From NCBI GenBank assembly GCA_013396995.1, contig VWZP01006044.1:75596-139595 (forward strand): a stretch of 64,000 bases of DNA. The letters run 5' to 3'. Of the stretch, positions 11,166-22,100 are shown in pieces. Source of the DNA: Dicaeum eximium (Eukaryota > Chordata > Aves > Passeriformes > Dicaeidae). The notes beneath the pieces were generated by a model that saw nothing but the letters and a program-made list of their open reading frames with translations, did not search any database and was not told where the DNA came from. Both the position numbers and the translations under genes were made by a program. Every line of letters begins with the position of its first letter. Position 1 is the stretch's first letter.

Positions 11166-12874
11166 GTCAAACCATGCATTCTAATGGCCAGTCTGTCCAT
11201 CACATAGGATTTTTTCCCTTTGGGAGCTTTTCCTTTTGTCGTCAGTGGCCCCCGCTGAAGAATGCAATTCTGGGGAATAACTTATGAAGCATTATAGTAA
11301 ATGAAATAAAAACAAGTTATAAAGATAAATTTAATTAAAATTCTTGTATGTAAGAAATGCGTGTTTAAGTATATTTTAATCAAAAAATCATAGTCCTTTC
11401 AATGCTTGCTATAGAAGGAACACAGAATTGTGCTTATTAAGTAAAGTCTGCTCTAGTTTTGTGAGTTTACAGCCAACTAAATCAGTTCATAATGGGAGCT
11501 AATTCCAAAAGGGCTGTTCTTGCTCTCTATTTTCCTTCACAAACATGCTAGCCCCGTCTTTTATGTAGCTCCAGTGATAATACTCATGTACTGTCAGTAA
11601 TTCACTAACTGATCCAAAAGAAAACTTTTTTTTTCATGGTTTATTTTCTGAGTTAGCTTTCAGGCAGATCAGCAAATTTTGCCAATTCATTCAATAGATA
11701 GACATAGCTCATTCTCTGAGTTAGGCAGACACTAATAATTAAGATGCACCATGAATTTCCTGCCTGGTTATTCTTGCATTCTCCATCAATTACCAACATA
11801 ATGCCTCTGGAGGGGGCAGGAAAGATATGGAGGTGGGAAGAGAGGCTGCTGTGAATTCCCCCTGTCCTTAGAGGATGACCCATTAGCCTGCAGGAGAGCC
11901 TCTTCACTTTGCTCTCACTCTGTGACACCACACATGGGCAAAATCACAAAGGGTAGTCAAGAAATATGTATTAAGCTGCCACTTAAAGTAGCAAAACATC
12001 TGATCACAGAGCAAAACCACCAATTGCAGTGTATAGAGATGCTTTCTGCTGGGCACTTAGTGCAAATGAAAAGGATGAAGATAGGTATGATTATGACAGA
12101 CTTAGACAGATGAATCTGCATTAAAGGGCCTCACTTTAAGATTAAGATACTCTGGTGTGTTATTATCCTACAAAATAGCCTTTTTCACTAAACTTTCCAC
12201 ATATTGCTCAGTTCTACTCCTGAAAAGATAATGACTGTAATGGCACACTGAGTAGCACAAACAGCATTAGAAGGTATTAGGCAAAACCATTGGTGATGGT
12301 TTCTTCTTGAATAAGAATTTCACTGTCATAAGAATTTATAGTCTTTAAAGAGGAAAACATTGATCTGTCATTTCAGCATGCTGCAAGTCAAGGGGAAGAG
12401 CTACAGACAGAAACAAATGATCAGGCAACTAATTTTATTGTAGAAATGGGTTATTATATCTGACGTAGTTGTTTTGTTCTTAGACATGCTGCTGCATGCC
12501 ACTAGCATTTCCTGAGGTTATTTTAGCATTTATTGTTTGTTATATACCTGTGATTTTATATTGTGCCATTTAATATATATTTACTCCTATATGAATACAC
12601 GTGCTCTTGAGACTTCTCTCTAATGTGCTTCTAGTGTAATGGAGGGTTCTCCTTTTACCATTGTACTATTTGAAAAATGCACAACTTGGATATTTCAAAG
12701 TTGTCCTATTATGATAAATACTATTGTAGTCCAACAGTTCTTAGATGATACAAAAAATGATTAATACCTCTTTCCATCTAATATCGGCACCGAAAGTATC
12801 TAATCTCCTATTTCTTACATGGAAAGATTAAAAAAAAATCACAATCCTGATATATTTTTATCCCATGAAACAGG

Positions 12875-12960
12875 AGAGTGCTCTTATCCCCTATCTACTG
12901 ATGAGGAACTGAGAAACAACGACTAAACCAAAATGAAAGTTATATATTTGCTATTCTGTG
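12875..12960 (-). mobile_element. Possible second MIR-like remnant
   Basis: CTTATCCCCTATCTACTGATGAGGAACTGAGAAA recalls the antisense MIR text attatccccattttacagatgaggaaactgag in the same order, with substitutions. It is short and uncertain. Confidence 0.3.
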
Positions 12961-13559
12961 ATATTTACCAAGAGTCCATGTGCCATTTAAAACATTAGGC
13001 ACAAATTTACATGTCCTATAACTTAAAACACCTTCTGCTAAAAGGTTAATTCGAAGTTTAAAAGGAAGTCTGCAGACAGTACAAGAAGTTTAATCTAGGA
13101 CTTATAAATGCCAAGGTATTTTATACAATTGCTTTTATACAATACCAGTGTTCCCAGTAAAAGCAGTCAGAGGGTGGGAACAGTTGTGTCAGCAGAGGAT
13201 CTGTTTGTACAGAAGAGATGCCCCTTGGATGACATAACTCAGTGTTGTGACATCCTGCTCTTCTTTGTAAGCTCAGGGCTTCAAAATTGGCCATGTGCAG
13301 TATCTCCCAGACAGGTTAATGGGTCACTTGTCCATTCCCTTCAGGAATAGCCCTTCTGATACAGTGTTCAGTGTTAGTCTTAAAACAGAGAGATTGTGCC
13401 CTGAGGGAGGTTTCATATAATTCTGAATCTGAGCGAGCACTCAAAGGCTGGGAGACAGGAAGAGAAGTTATATGGTCATACACTCATGAGCAGAAGCTCA
13501 GAAGTACACACTAAAGCAGTACAGAATCTGAAAAATATAAAAGTCAAAACCTGAGGCAT

Positions 13560-13830
13560 CATTTTGAAAGAACCTTTTAAGATCATGTTGTTCCAACACC
13601 CCTGCTATGGCCAGAGACATCTTTCACTGGTCAGGTTACTCAGAGCCCCATCCAACCTGGGCCTTGAACTCTTTCAGGGATGGGGCACCTGCAACTTCTC
13701 TGTAAACCCTGTTCCTGTGCTTTACCACTCTTATAGCAAATAATTCCTTCCTTATATTTAGTCTAAATCCAACATCTCTCAGTTTAAAACTGTTATCTTT
13801 TGTCCTGTCTTGGATGGGACTTCATTCCCC
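13560..13830 (-). mobile_element. Antisense CR1 3' end
   Basis: The plus strand reads as the reverse complement of the CR1 3' UTR and ORF2 end. Near 13570 is a drifted 'aagatcatgttgttccaac' head, near 13645 'cagagccccatccaacctgg', near 13700 'aaccctgttcctgtgcttt', and near 13740-13810 the section that encodes the RLDIR-type end of ORF2 on the other strand. It lies just left of an ORF2 linker fragment in the same orientation, with the reverse transcriptase section missing between them. Confidence 0.85.
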
Positions 13831-13959
13831 AAGTCTCTTGCATTCTGTCTACTTGAAAGCTGTGGGAAGAGCAATTCTCAGTGAAAAATTACCTCCGTGT
13901 CACCTGCCACCAGCTCTCCTATTCCACTTATTGCTACAGTGAAGTTTCTTTTGTCTTGC

Positions 13960-14445
13960 TTTTTCTGGCTAATCTACCTGTAGAAACACTTTTTATTATT
14001 CCTCACATTCCTTTCCAAATGTAGCTTCAGCTGTATCTTATCAGTGCTCACCCCACCCTTACAGTCCCAGGCAGTTATTCCTATGTTCTTCCCAGAATGC
14101 AAGTCTCTACTTTTGCTGTCTAAGCATTTCCCTCCTGTGTTTCAGCCCGACCAGGTGGTCCTTACTTGGCCATGCTGGGCTCCTGCCTTCCCTGACCAAT
14201 TTCTTGAACATGGGAATTGAGAGGTCTTTTTGTGCTTTAAGGAAAATAACATTAAATAGTTGCCAGCTTTCTTCTTCACCTCTGTCCCTGAACATAGTCT
14301 CCCAGGGGGTCCAATCCACTAGTTCTTTAAAAAACTAGAAGTTCACTTTCTTAAGGTTCAGGTCATGTCTACACTTTTTGCCCAGTCTATATCCCTTGAG
14401 ATCATGAATTCCACCAAGGCATTATCTCCCCATTGTCATAACAAA
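13960..14445 (-). mobile_element. Antisense CR1 ORF2: endonuclease-reverse transcriptase linker
   Basis: The minus-strand frame 14319-14107 reads, in part, SIPMFKKLVREGRSPAWPSK, which matches the CR1 linker pattern SIPxxRKxxRxGRxPAWLNxEL. Text on either side (13960-14100 and 14330-14440) fits the neighbouring linker and endonuclease end. Together with the 3' end at 13560 it forms a CR1 copy in minus orientation whose reverse transcriptase domain is absent. It could be an internal deletion or two separate insertions in the same direction. Confidence 0.8.
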
Positions 14446-17400
14446 ACATAGTTGGCTTAGGAAAGCAAATCTCGTTTGTGGCTGTTCTAGAGAGGTTTTC
14501 ATAAAATTGAACCTAACCATAATTATGCAAAACATCCAGAGAGATTCTTCTGATAAAGAGCAATACACTAATTAATTACATTGCATTAGGGAAGCATTGG
14601 GTGTATTTTCTGCCTTGGGGACAAAATATTTATTCAGTCTTTTTCAATCTGACACATTTGTAAAAGTTCACATACAGACTAAATGTCATGTTATAAGAGG
14701 AGACAATTCTTCTGGGAAAAAGCTGGACACAGTTCTTTTTGACCCTCACTGACACAGAAACATCTCAGGAAGGCTTTCTTGCATGCATTTTATCTCTTTA
14801 GTCAGGAGAAGGTAACATCACCCCTGAATTCAGGGGTGTTGATCCTCTCAAGATCAACATAGTGTGCCATCAGCTTTATTTCAAATACTCAGAAGCACAG
14901 TCCCAAGGGAAGAAGCAGCACAGCGTGATGTGGAGACACACACCTTCTTTGTACTGAAGGCAGAACAAAGACAAAACCTTTCCTATCCACAAGTTCAAAT
15001 TGCTTAAACTGTTTTATTTCATGTGGCACATCCTCTGCCCTCTAAAAACACTTACCCATATCACTAAAATCTCTGTTTTTCCAGGCTCCTGAAAAATTCT
15101 CTCTAGAGCTGCTGATCTGCTTTATAACTTGTTGTTATCATTCCCTCTAAAAGCCTTTATACCTTTTTTTTTTAAATCATAAACAAGTTATCAGATTACT
15201 TTTTTTAATGCCTTGAGAAGTGGTAAAAGACTTCACTAAAGAGATTTCATAAGCCTTTCACAGAAAAGCATATTTATATCTCTCTTGAGCTCTGCAGTAC
15301 TTCATTAACATGTACAAGGCATGGGAATCACCTGTCTTTTTCAAATGATGTCAAATCCTTTTATCACATTCTAATAAATTGAAGTATTAAATTGAAGTGA
15401 CCACTGAGCTCTATTTACTGACACATTTCTCACACATAAAATAGATCAGAAGGGAAAACCAGGGACACTGATAGGGAAAAAAAACTTGATTGAATTCACC
15501 TTGGGAAGCACAAAAGAAAACATTACACAAGTAAACATTCTTTCATTTGTGTTCTTAATGAAGACAATAAGAAATCTAGAAGAGAAACAGGCAAATATAT
15601 ACAAAAACTGAAGAAGAGAAGGAATACAATGAAGTAAATTGTCTCACCATGTGTTCTCTTATTTCTTAGGATGAAAATAGTTATTTACATTTTCTTTTGC
15701 TTCTTATTTTCTCAGTTGTACTTTATCAACACCTTAGATGAATGTAGTAATAATTCTTTCACATTAAGGATTACAATTTGCTACAATTTCCTCCTGGGCC
15801 AAGCTGGTGAATCTCCAATATTTTCTATGGACTAAATTGTCATCTATAAATCCTTTCTTTTCTTATTAATAAGTTGCATAGTTTTTTTTTTCTTTAATTT
15901 ATAGTTTTATTTCTCAGCTGTTGTTTCTTCATTAGTGAGGGATGGAGAGCACTTTTCGTATTTCAGGTGTTTGTGTTGGAATTCTGCTCTGAAATTGTGC
16001 CTCAGCTTAGGTGTCTTGTGATAAACGCATGGGCAACTTTGAGAAAAAAAAGGACAAAACAGAAATGTTTTCCCAAGCATAGAGAGGTGCTTGAGAAAGG
16101 GTCATGTTTCAAGGACTCAGCGAAGCCTGATTGGGATTTGCTTCAGCAAAATGCAGTAAAACCTTGTCATGTTAATCCAGTGTTCACAATGGCAATGCCC
16201 TGAGAGGAAGGAGTTACTGGTCACCTTCTCCTGTTTGTGTGCCTGTAGCATCCTAAGGGAGTGAGTTACCACCTCCTCCAGCCCTCCCCAGTGCTACCCA
16301 GCCATGGTGAGCCAGTGTCAGCAGGGAGAACTCCCAGCACAAATCTCACAGGCTGGGGAAGGCAGGGGGACCTGTGGCTGTCCTCAAATTGTCACCCAAG
16401 ATCCGACATTATTGAGAATGGCTTTTAACCACTTTAGATATTTACTCGTCCACAAACACAATTGTTGGTTTTCACCTCCACTGCGTTCACAAAAGTCCCT
16501 AAAGATAAGGACATGTTAAAATATGCACAGCAATGGGGATTTGAAACGCACCAAAATATAGAAATGTTTGAATAAAGCATTTTGGCTTAGTGTGCATAAT
16601 GAGAAACACTGGCCAAAAACTCATTCACACCAGATTCCAGTTACATCCTCTGACTTGCTGTCATCAGGCAAGCAATGGCAAAGTAAAATCAAGTAAAAAG
16701 CAATTTATAGTTAATTTCTCAGCCCAAAAGAAAAAGCTGGAGTATCACTATGAAACCCCTTTATCTTGAAAGACTGGTTATTATGTATAAACCTTATGGC
16801 CATATCTAATATTTTCATGAACAATCTTTCTTATTAATATACTTAAATCTATATTAAATGAGAGACTAATTCAGGTGCCTTGATCCTTTTCTGAGACTCT
16901 TTTTATAAATGTTAAAAAATGTTTCTAAATGTTCTCTTTGCTCTTAAGTACAAAATGTTCCTACAGAATGTAGCTTAAATGAAATGAGACAATAATTAAA
17001 TAAGTGCCAGTGAGGCTGCAAGCAAATTATATTTAGGACAATTGGCACTACTGTTGTTTACATGGTGTGATAACAATAGCTTCTTCAACTGAAAAAAAGA
17101 AACAAAACTCCCAACCAAAACCCAGGCCGGAAATTCCAAACAAAACATTTCAACTATTGATGGACTAAGCACCAGCTTGTTACTAATTGGGTATCTGTTC
17201 CACACAAACACAGAGATATTGTGTGTGCCAATATGACAGTTTTCAGAGGGGGAAAATGCTAAACCAATGTAAAAGCTGAGTGCTCTGCTCTAAACCCTGT
17301 ATTTTGAGATGTTTCCAACACTTCCTATAAAAAAACAGCACTTTCTCTTGGCAAATGTTCAGTGAAATGTAGAGATGATCTCAGTCTATTTAGAGCAGGA

Positions 17401-18001
17401 GGGAAAGGATGTGCAATCAAAGAGAGGCAGGGAACTAACAAATACAACATAAGCAGAAAATTTCTTGTTGCCTGGTAAAAGGCTTAGATTGCACAATGAA
17501 AGATCTGTGCATTTAAATATGTAATATATATTTATTTTTGTGTTTCTTTAAAGTGAAACCCATGCTGTTGCTTTGGTAGAGCCACAAAACTGGAAAATCT
17601 GAAAATAGTCTGATGCAACCTCCATTGTGCCCTTGGAAATCTGATCTGAAGTGACAAAGAATAATATCCAACTGCTTTTCCATTTTAGGCCATTCATGCA
17701 GCAAATCAACAATTAGCTCTTAATAACAGTGGAGTTTCTTCAGGAGGCACAGACAGAAGAGGTGTTCCCTCTCATTCTGGAGCTGCTCTCAGCTCTCATC
17801 CCTTCAGCCCATTCCTGTGCCCAGCCCTCAATAGCTGGTAGAAGAGAAAAATCCTGCTGCTGTTCTCCAGTACTCCTGATTTTTTCTTGCCCCCAAGAAG
17901 GCAAAGACTTCAGACCCATGTGGAGTGCAGTTTGGATTTGTGGCTAAAACACTGTTGATGACTGCTGCAATCTGTCTCTGAGGCAAAGCAACCAGGTTCA
18001 T
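14446..18001. other. Anonymous DNA with a strong palindrome near 14.83 kb
   Basis: No gene was recognised. Open frames up to 78 codons look random. The palindrome is listed separately. A T-run at about 15880-15892 and other short A/T runs are the only low-complexity parts. Confidence 0.5.
14819..14859. repeat. 20-bp perfect palindrome overlapping a second hairpin
   Basis: CACCCCTGAATTCAGGGGTG at 14819-14838 is its own reverse complement. Extending to 14814-14843 keeps 13 of 15 positions paired. A second inverted repeat overlaps it: TGTTGATC at 14837-14844 pairs with GATCAACA at 14852-14859 across a 7-base loop. The two folds share bases 14837-14838. Confidence 0.95.
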
Positions 18002-18500
18002 TGATAACTGACCCTTTGAGTTGGATTAGAGTAAAACAACACTAAATAACTTACATAAAAATGAATTTTATTAGAACAAGTGAACTGAGAAAAAAGAAAC
18101 AGGTTGGAAAAGGCTTGTATAGATGGAGTGTATGATCACCCTAAGAGAGGAAAATATTGGAAAGAGAAAGACAGAGAGAGAGAGATAGAAGAAGAGGTAG
18201 AAAGATATCACCACCCATGGCTCCAGCAATGTGTGGGTGATTGTGGTCCGTGGTTGCAATGTGCAGTCCTGTCTGTCAGAGCTGGGGGGCCCATGTACAC
18301 TTTTTATAACTTCAGTTCTTCCAATATCTCTTCCAGGAGGAGTTCAGGACCTGGCCATTCTGCTTCCTGGAAGATTCTGGAACTTGGTAGTGTTGTGGAG
18401 GGGTGAGTGTCTGTGTGTCTGTCTGTGCCTGGACAAGGTTTCTGAACAAGTTTGTCAATAAAGCTTTCTGAAGTTTGTGGCTGCACAGTGGTGGCTCACA
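18002..18500 (-). mobile_element. Probable antisense LTR of an endogenous retrovirus
   Basis: On the minus strand a TATAAAAA box (complement of 18301-18308) is followed, about 235 bp on, by AATAAA (complement of 18067-18072) and a T-rich stretch. The minus-strand sequence then runs to ...GGGTCAGTTATCA at 18002, a CA end. The right boundary is unclear; TGAGCC or TGTGAGCC near 18500 is a guess. A pyrimidine-rich run on the minus strand (complement of 18160-18205) lies between the two signals. A plus-strand reading is also possible, because AATAAA also occurs at 18457-18462, so orientation is less certain than LTR identity. No target duplication was found. Confidence 0.5.
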
Positions 18501-18533
18501 GTGCAAGAGAGAAACCAGCATGAAAAAAATCTG

Positions 18534-19128
18534 CTATGCTGCCTCTTCAGGATCCATGGCTCAATGGTGCTTTCTTCTTTGGTTTAAAAACACCTGGTTT
18601 AGGGCAAAATTTAGGTCTGAATGGTTCACTACAATGACATAACAGTGTTTTGGGTATTACTGAACAGAGATTGCTCGATGGCAAGGCTTTCTTTTTTTCC
18701 CCCCTGCTCTGACCATGCAGGGAATAGGCTGGGGATGAGCAAAAGACTAGGACAGCTGAGCTGAACTGTACAAAGGTCTTTTCCATACCCCATAACATCA
18801 TGCTCAGCAATACAAACTGGGGCAGAGGAAAAAGGGGATGACAGGTGGGCACTCGATTTCCAGGGTGGTTTCTGCTCAGAAAGTGGCTGCTCACAGACCT
18901 ATTGGTGGGAGGTGGTGAGTGATTGTTCCTGCATCACTCTTTTTTTTTTCTTTTTTTTTTTCCTGGTGAATCCATCCTTCACTTATTAAACTGTCATTAA
19001 CTCGACCCACAAGTTTTCTCACTTTTGTTCTTAATCTCTCCCCCATCCTGTGGGGAGGCGGGAGGGAGAGGGGAGTGATCAAGTGGCTGTGTGGGTGTGT
19101 GGCTGCTGGCCAAGGCCAGCCCACAGCA
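18534..19128 (+). mobile_element. Solo LTR of an avian ERV family (ERVL-like)
   Basis: Several blocks fit, in order, an LTR family I know from many bird genomes: a drifted U3 start (gctttcttctttgg near 18570), aacagtgtt near 18640, aggacagctgagctgaactg near 18748, ccataacatcatgctcagca near 18790 just before a degraded TATA position, and attaaactgtcattaactcgacccac near 18985. The end follows: ttttctcacttttgttc, a ctctcccccatcc block near 19036, and a terminal CACAGCA at about 19128. ATTAAA at 18985-18990 serves as the polyadenylation signal of the family. A T-run at 18941-18961 interrupts it. The left end is approximate. No internal retroviral sequence is attached. Confidence 0.78.
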
Positions 19129-22100
19129 GACCTTTACTTCAGAGAAGTAAAGATTCATAATTCAAATAGAATCAAAACTCAGCCAAATCCCCCATAGCCA
19201 TGGGAGAGTGTGAAGAGATTTCATCATACTGAGAAACATGAAGACACACAAGGTGTTGTGAGCAGTGTGAAACCATTGATCAGTCTTGTATGATTTATTT
19301 CAGTAAGCTGCTTTCTCAGTGAAAGGTGTTTGCTGAGAATTTTTTTTCTCTATGATTGCAGTCCAAAGCTCATTAAAGGTAGTGGAAAGCTTCCAATTAC
19401 CATCTTGCTGCCTTAAATTACTGTCTTATGGTACCAGTACCACTTTCTTCTTCTCAGCCAGAGGCAGGAAGATGTGAAATAATAAAATCACAAGAACCTT
19501 CTTCCTGTGGGGGACTGTAACTAATTATCAGAGGAGAAAGGCATAGGCATGCTAGGTAGTGGTCAAAAGGATGGTGTCAAAAGTCTGAATTTGCCACAAA
19601 GTTTCTTTTTGGTTTAGTTAGATTTGTAAGACTTATGGGGCACTAAGCATTGAAGCAGGTAGATCTGCAGGGTAAACAGATGAAGGGTTGTGAAATGGGC
19701 ACTAACATGATCTACTAGATAATGAGATGTTCTTTAATGTTTCTATTTGGAGCACTGCATAAAACCAGGGTATCTGCAGTGAAGATGCCAATAACTGAGT
19801 TTTCTGAAATGTTTTTAGCAGCAGAGGAGGGAACTGGGGATATCTCATCCCAATGTAAACACCTGAAATAAATCAAATGCACCGTATCCATTCCTGCCTG
19901 TAAATGTTCAATAAGGAAAATAACTTGGATGTAGAAATGTACATTGTGTAAGTTTACTTAGGGAAAATGAATTCAGCCCTGGAGGCTCAATTCATTTGGC
20001 CACACAGAGGCACTTAGTGCTGTTTGGTCTGCCTGAAGGGATCCCACAAGATCCAGATTCAGCTGTCACACCTGGAAGTCATGGTATTGAGCAGTGCCAC
20101 TGGATGCCTCAGACAGCCAGGCACATTCCAAATGACACCAGCTGCCTGTGTTTAAGCAGCTGAGACCTGATTTCCTGTAAGTCTATTGACATCCGTGGAA
20201 GGATTGCTTCAGACAAACTCTGTGGCAATGGGTTATGGCTCTAAAATTATCTGTCTTGATACTATCACTATGCAGCTTCCTGATCACATCATCCACACAC
20301 ACATAGCAGAGTAGCCTTAAACAGAGACAGTGCCCAAGGCAGCACAAATGACTAAAGCTTTCTTGTAGAGATTCCTTTCAGTCCAGTTTGTCTGGAAATC
20401 TCCCAAATCAGAAAACAGTGATACCAAAATCCATTTTTCCTGTTGCATTGACAGTGTTGAAATCATCCTTCTGGATTAAAATCAGGAACTCAGATATTTC
20501 ACTTAGCTCTTTATTTGGAGCATTGTGTTTCATATATGGCATTAGGAAATGGGAATTGACTGGACTAACTGAAACATAAGGTGAGGGATTTCAATTATCT
20601 TTCTTCCATGCTTGCATAAGTATTCAAAAATCTGTTGTATATTGCACTTACACATAGGAAGCGTAATTTGAATAAATCTGTTCCCAAAATTAATATACTT
20701 TAATTAGAGTAGAATGTCCTATCAGGTTGTTTGTTTTTTTAGGGTTTTTTTTGCACGATGGCACAAAATTTCATATTTAAACTTGTTATTGTTAATTATA
20801 GCTATTCTCTAAAAGTATTTATTTCTAAAAAATCTAGCATTGTGGTGAATAAGTTTAGAAAAACAAGTTACCTGAGTTCAGAAAATAGTAATTTTCGTGA
20901 AAAGAAGGAAATAATGAAATTAAGATGCACAAGAAGATCCAATCACTGTGGCTGCTTTGCTTAATGGAGCTCTGCTGATTTATGGGAGTGGCTCTGAAAC
21001 TTCATATTTTGTTGTAAGATCAACAGTGCTCTACAGCACACACCTATAATTACATATCAATACTCCACAAAGGGAATATCATTACAAAGGAATGAATCAT
21101 CATTTAGAGGGAAATTCTCAGATCTACAGATACAGACAGAAAGTTTAGGGTCACAGAGGGCTTTCTTTTATTTTGTTCTGTACCCAAAATCAATATTTGG
21201 TCCCCAAATGACTTACACAGTTCTGGCCCATTTTTCCATTTCACCATCAGTGCAGAGCCCAGTGCTGCATTTCCTGGGGGATGAAGAGAGAGGAGTTGGT
21301 AATTGCCAGCACGCAGTGGCCATTTTGCAGTGTAGCATCAGGGACAGGGCTCCAGGTGTGCTCCACAGCGGGCTTGTGCCCAGTCCCCAGGGCTAGCAGG
21401 AGTCTCTTACACCCACACTATCTTTAGACCACCTCAGCTGGAAAGAATCCATCAGCTCTGATCCAAAGGGTGTCTCCCCAGGGCACCCCATGTTTGGAAC
21501 AGCCCTGGGGGAGCACAGGAGGGGTTTGGTACAACACCACTGCCCAAGAGGAGAGGACACAATTACACTCATACACGCCCAGGAGCATGCCCTGATGCTC
21601 AGACAAGTGTAATGCAGCCTGTTTACACTCTACTTTTACAACATCAATACCTTACCTTGTAAAACTGAAACAAGAAAACATCTGAAGTGCCCTGAATTAA
21701 TCTGACCCTAAGACATTTAAAAGATATGCTGCTCCATTCCACATCCATAACCAGACCTATTACAGTAAAATAAAACCTATAAACATGCAACACAAAATGA
21801 ATTCCATTATTATTTCGTGAAAAATCACATATGCAACAGTATTTCTCCTAGTAAAACCATGCCAATAATTCCATGGAACTACTGTTTTAAAACAGGAGGC
21901 CTGTGATAATTTGCATAAAAGAATTTAGACGTGTAATTGCTTCCTTAGACTTATTTTGCACTATGAAAGTGATTGCATAGCAGACGTTAGGAAAATGTAG
22001 GTCTTGATCTCTCTTTGATTGCTAACCTCCTTTAGAATCTAGTGCAGCTGTGTGACTGAGAAATCACTATTTAATTCTAACAAAAGGATATTTTCCCTCC

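Larger units (their letters stand above)
9401..13555. other. Anonymous AT-rich DNA, possibly with two old MIR-like remnants
   Basis: No gene was recognised. The open frames are short (113 codons at most) and without known domains. The two MIR-like patches and a short direct repeat are listed separately. Confidence 0.5.
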
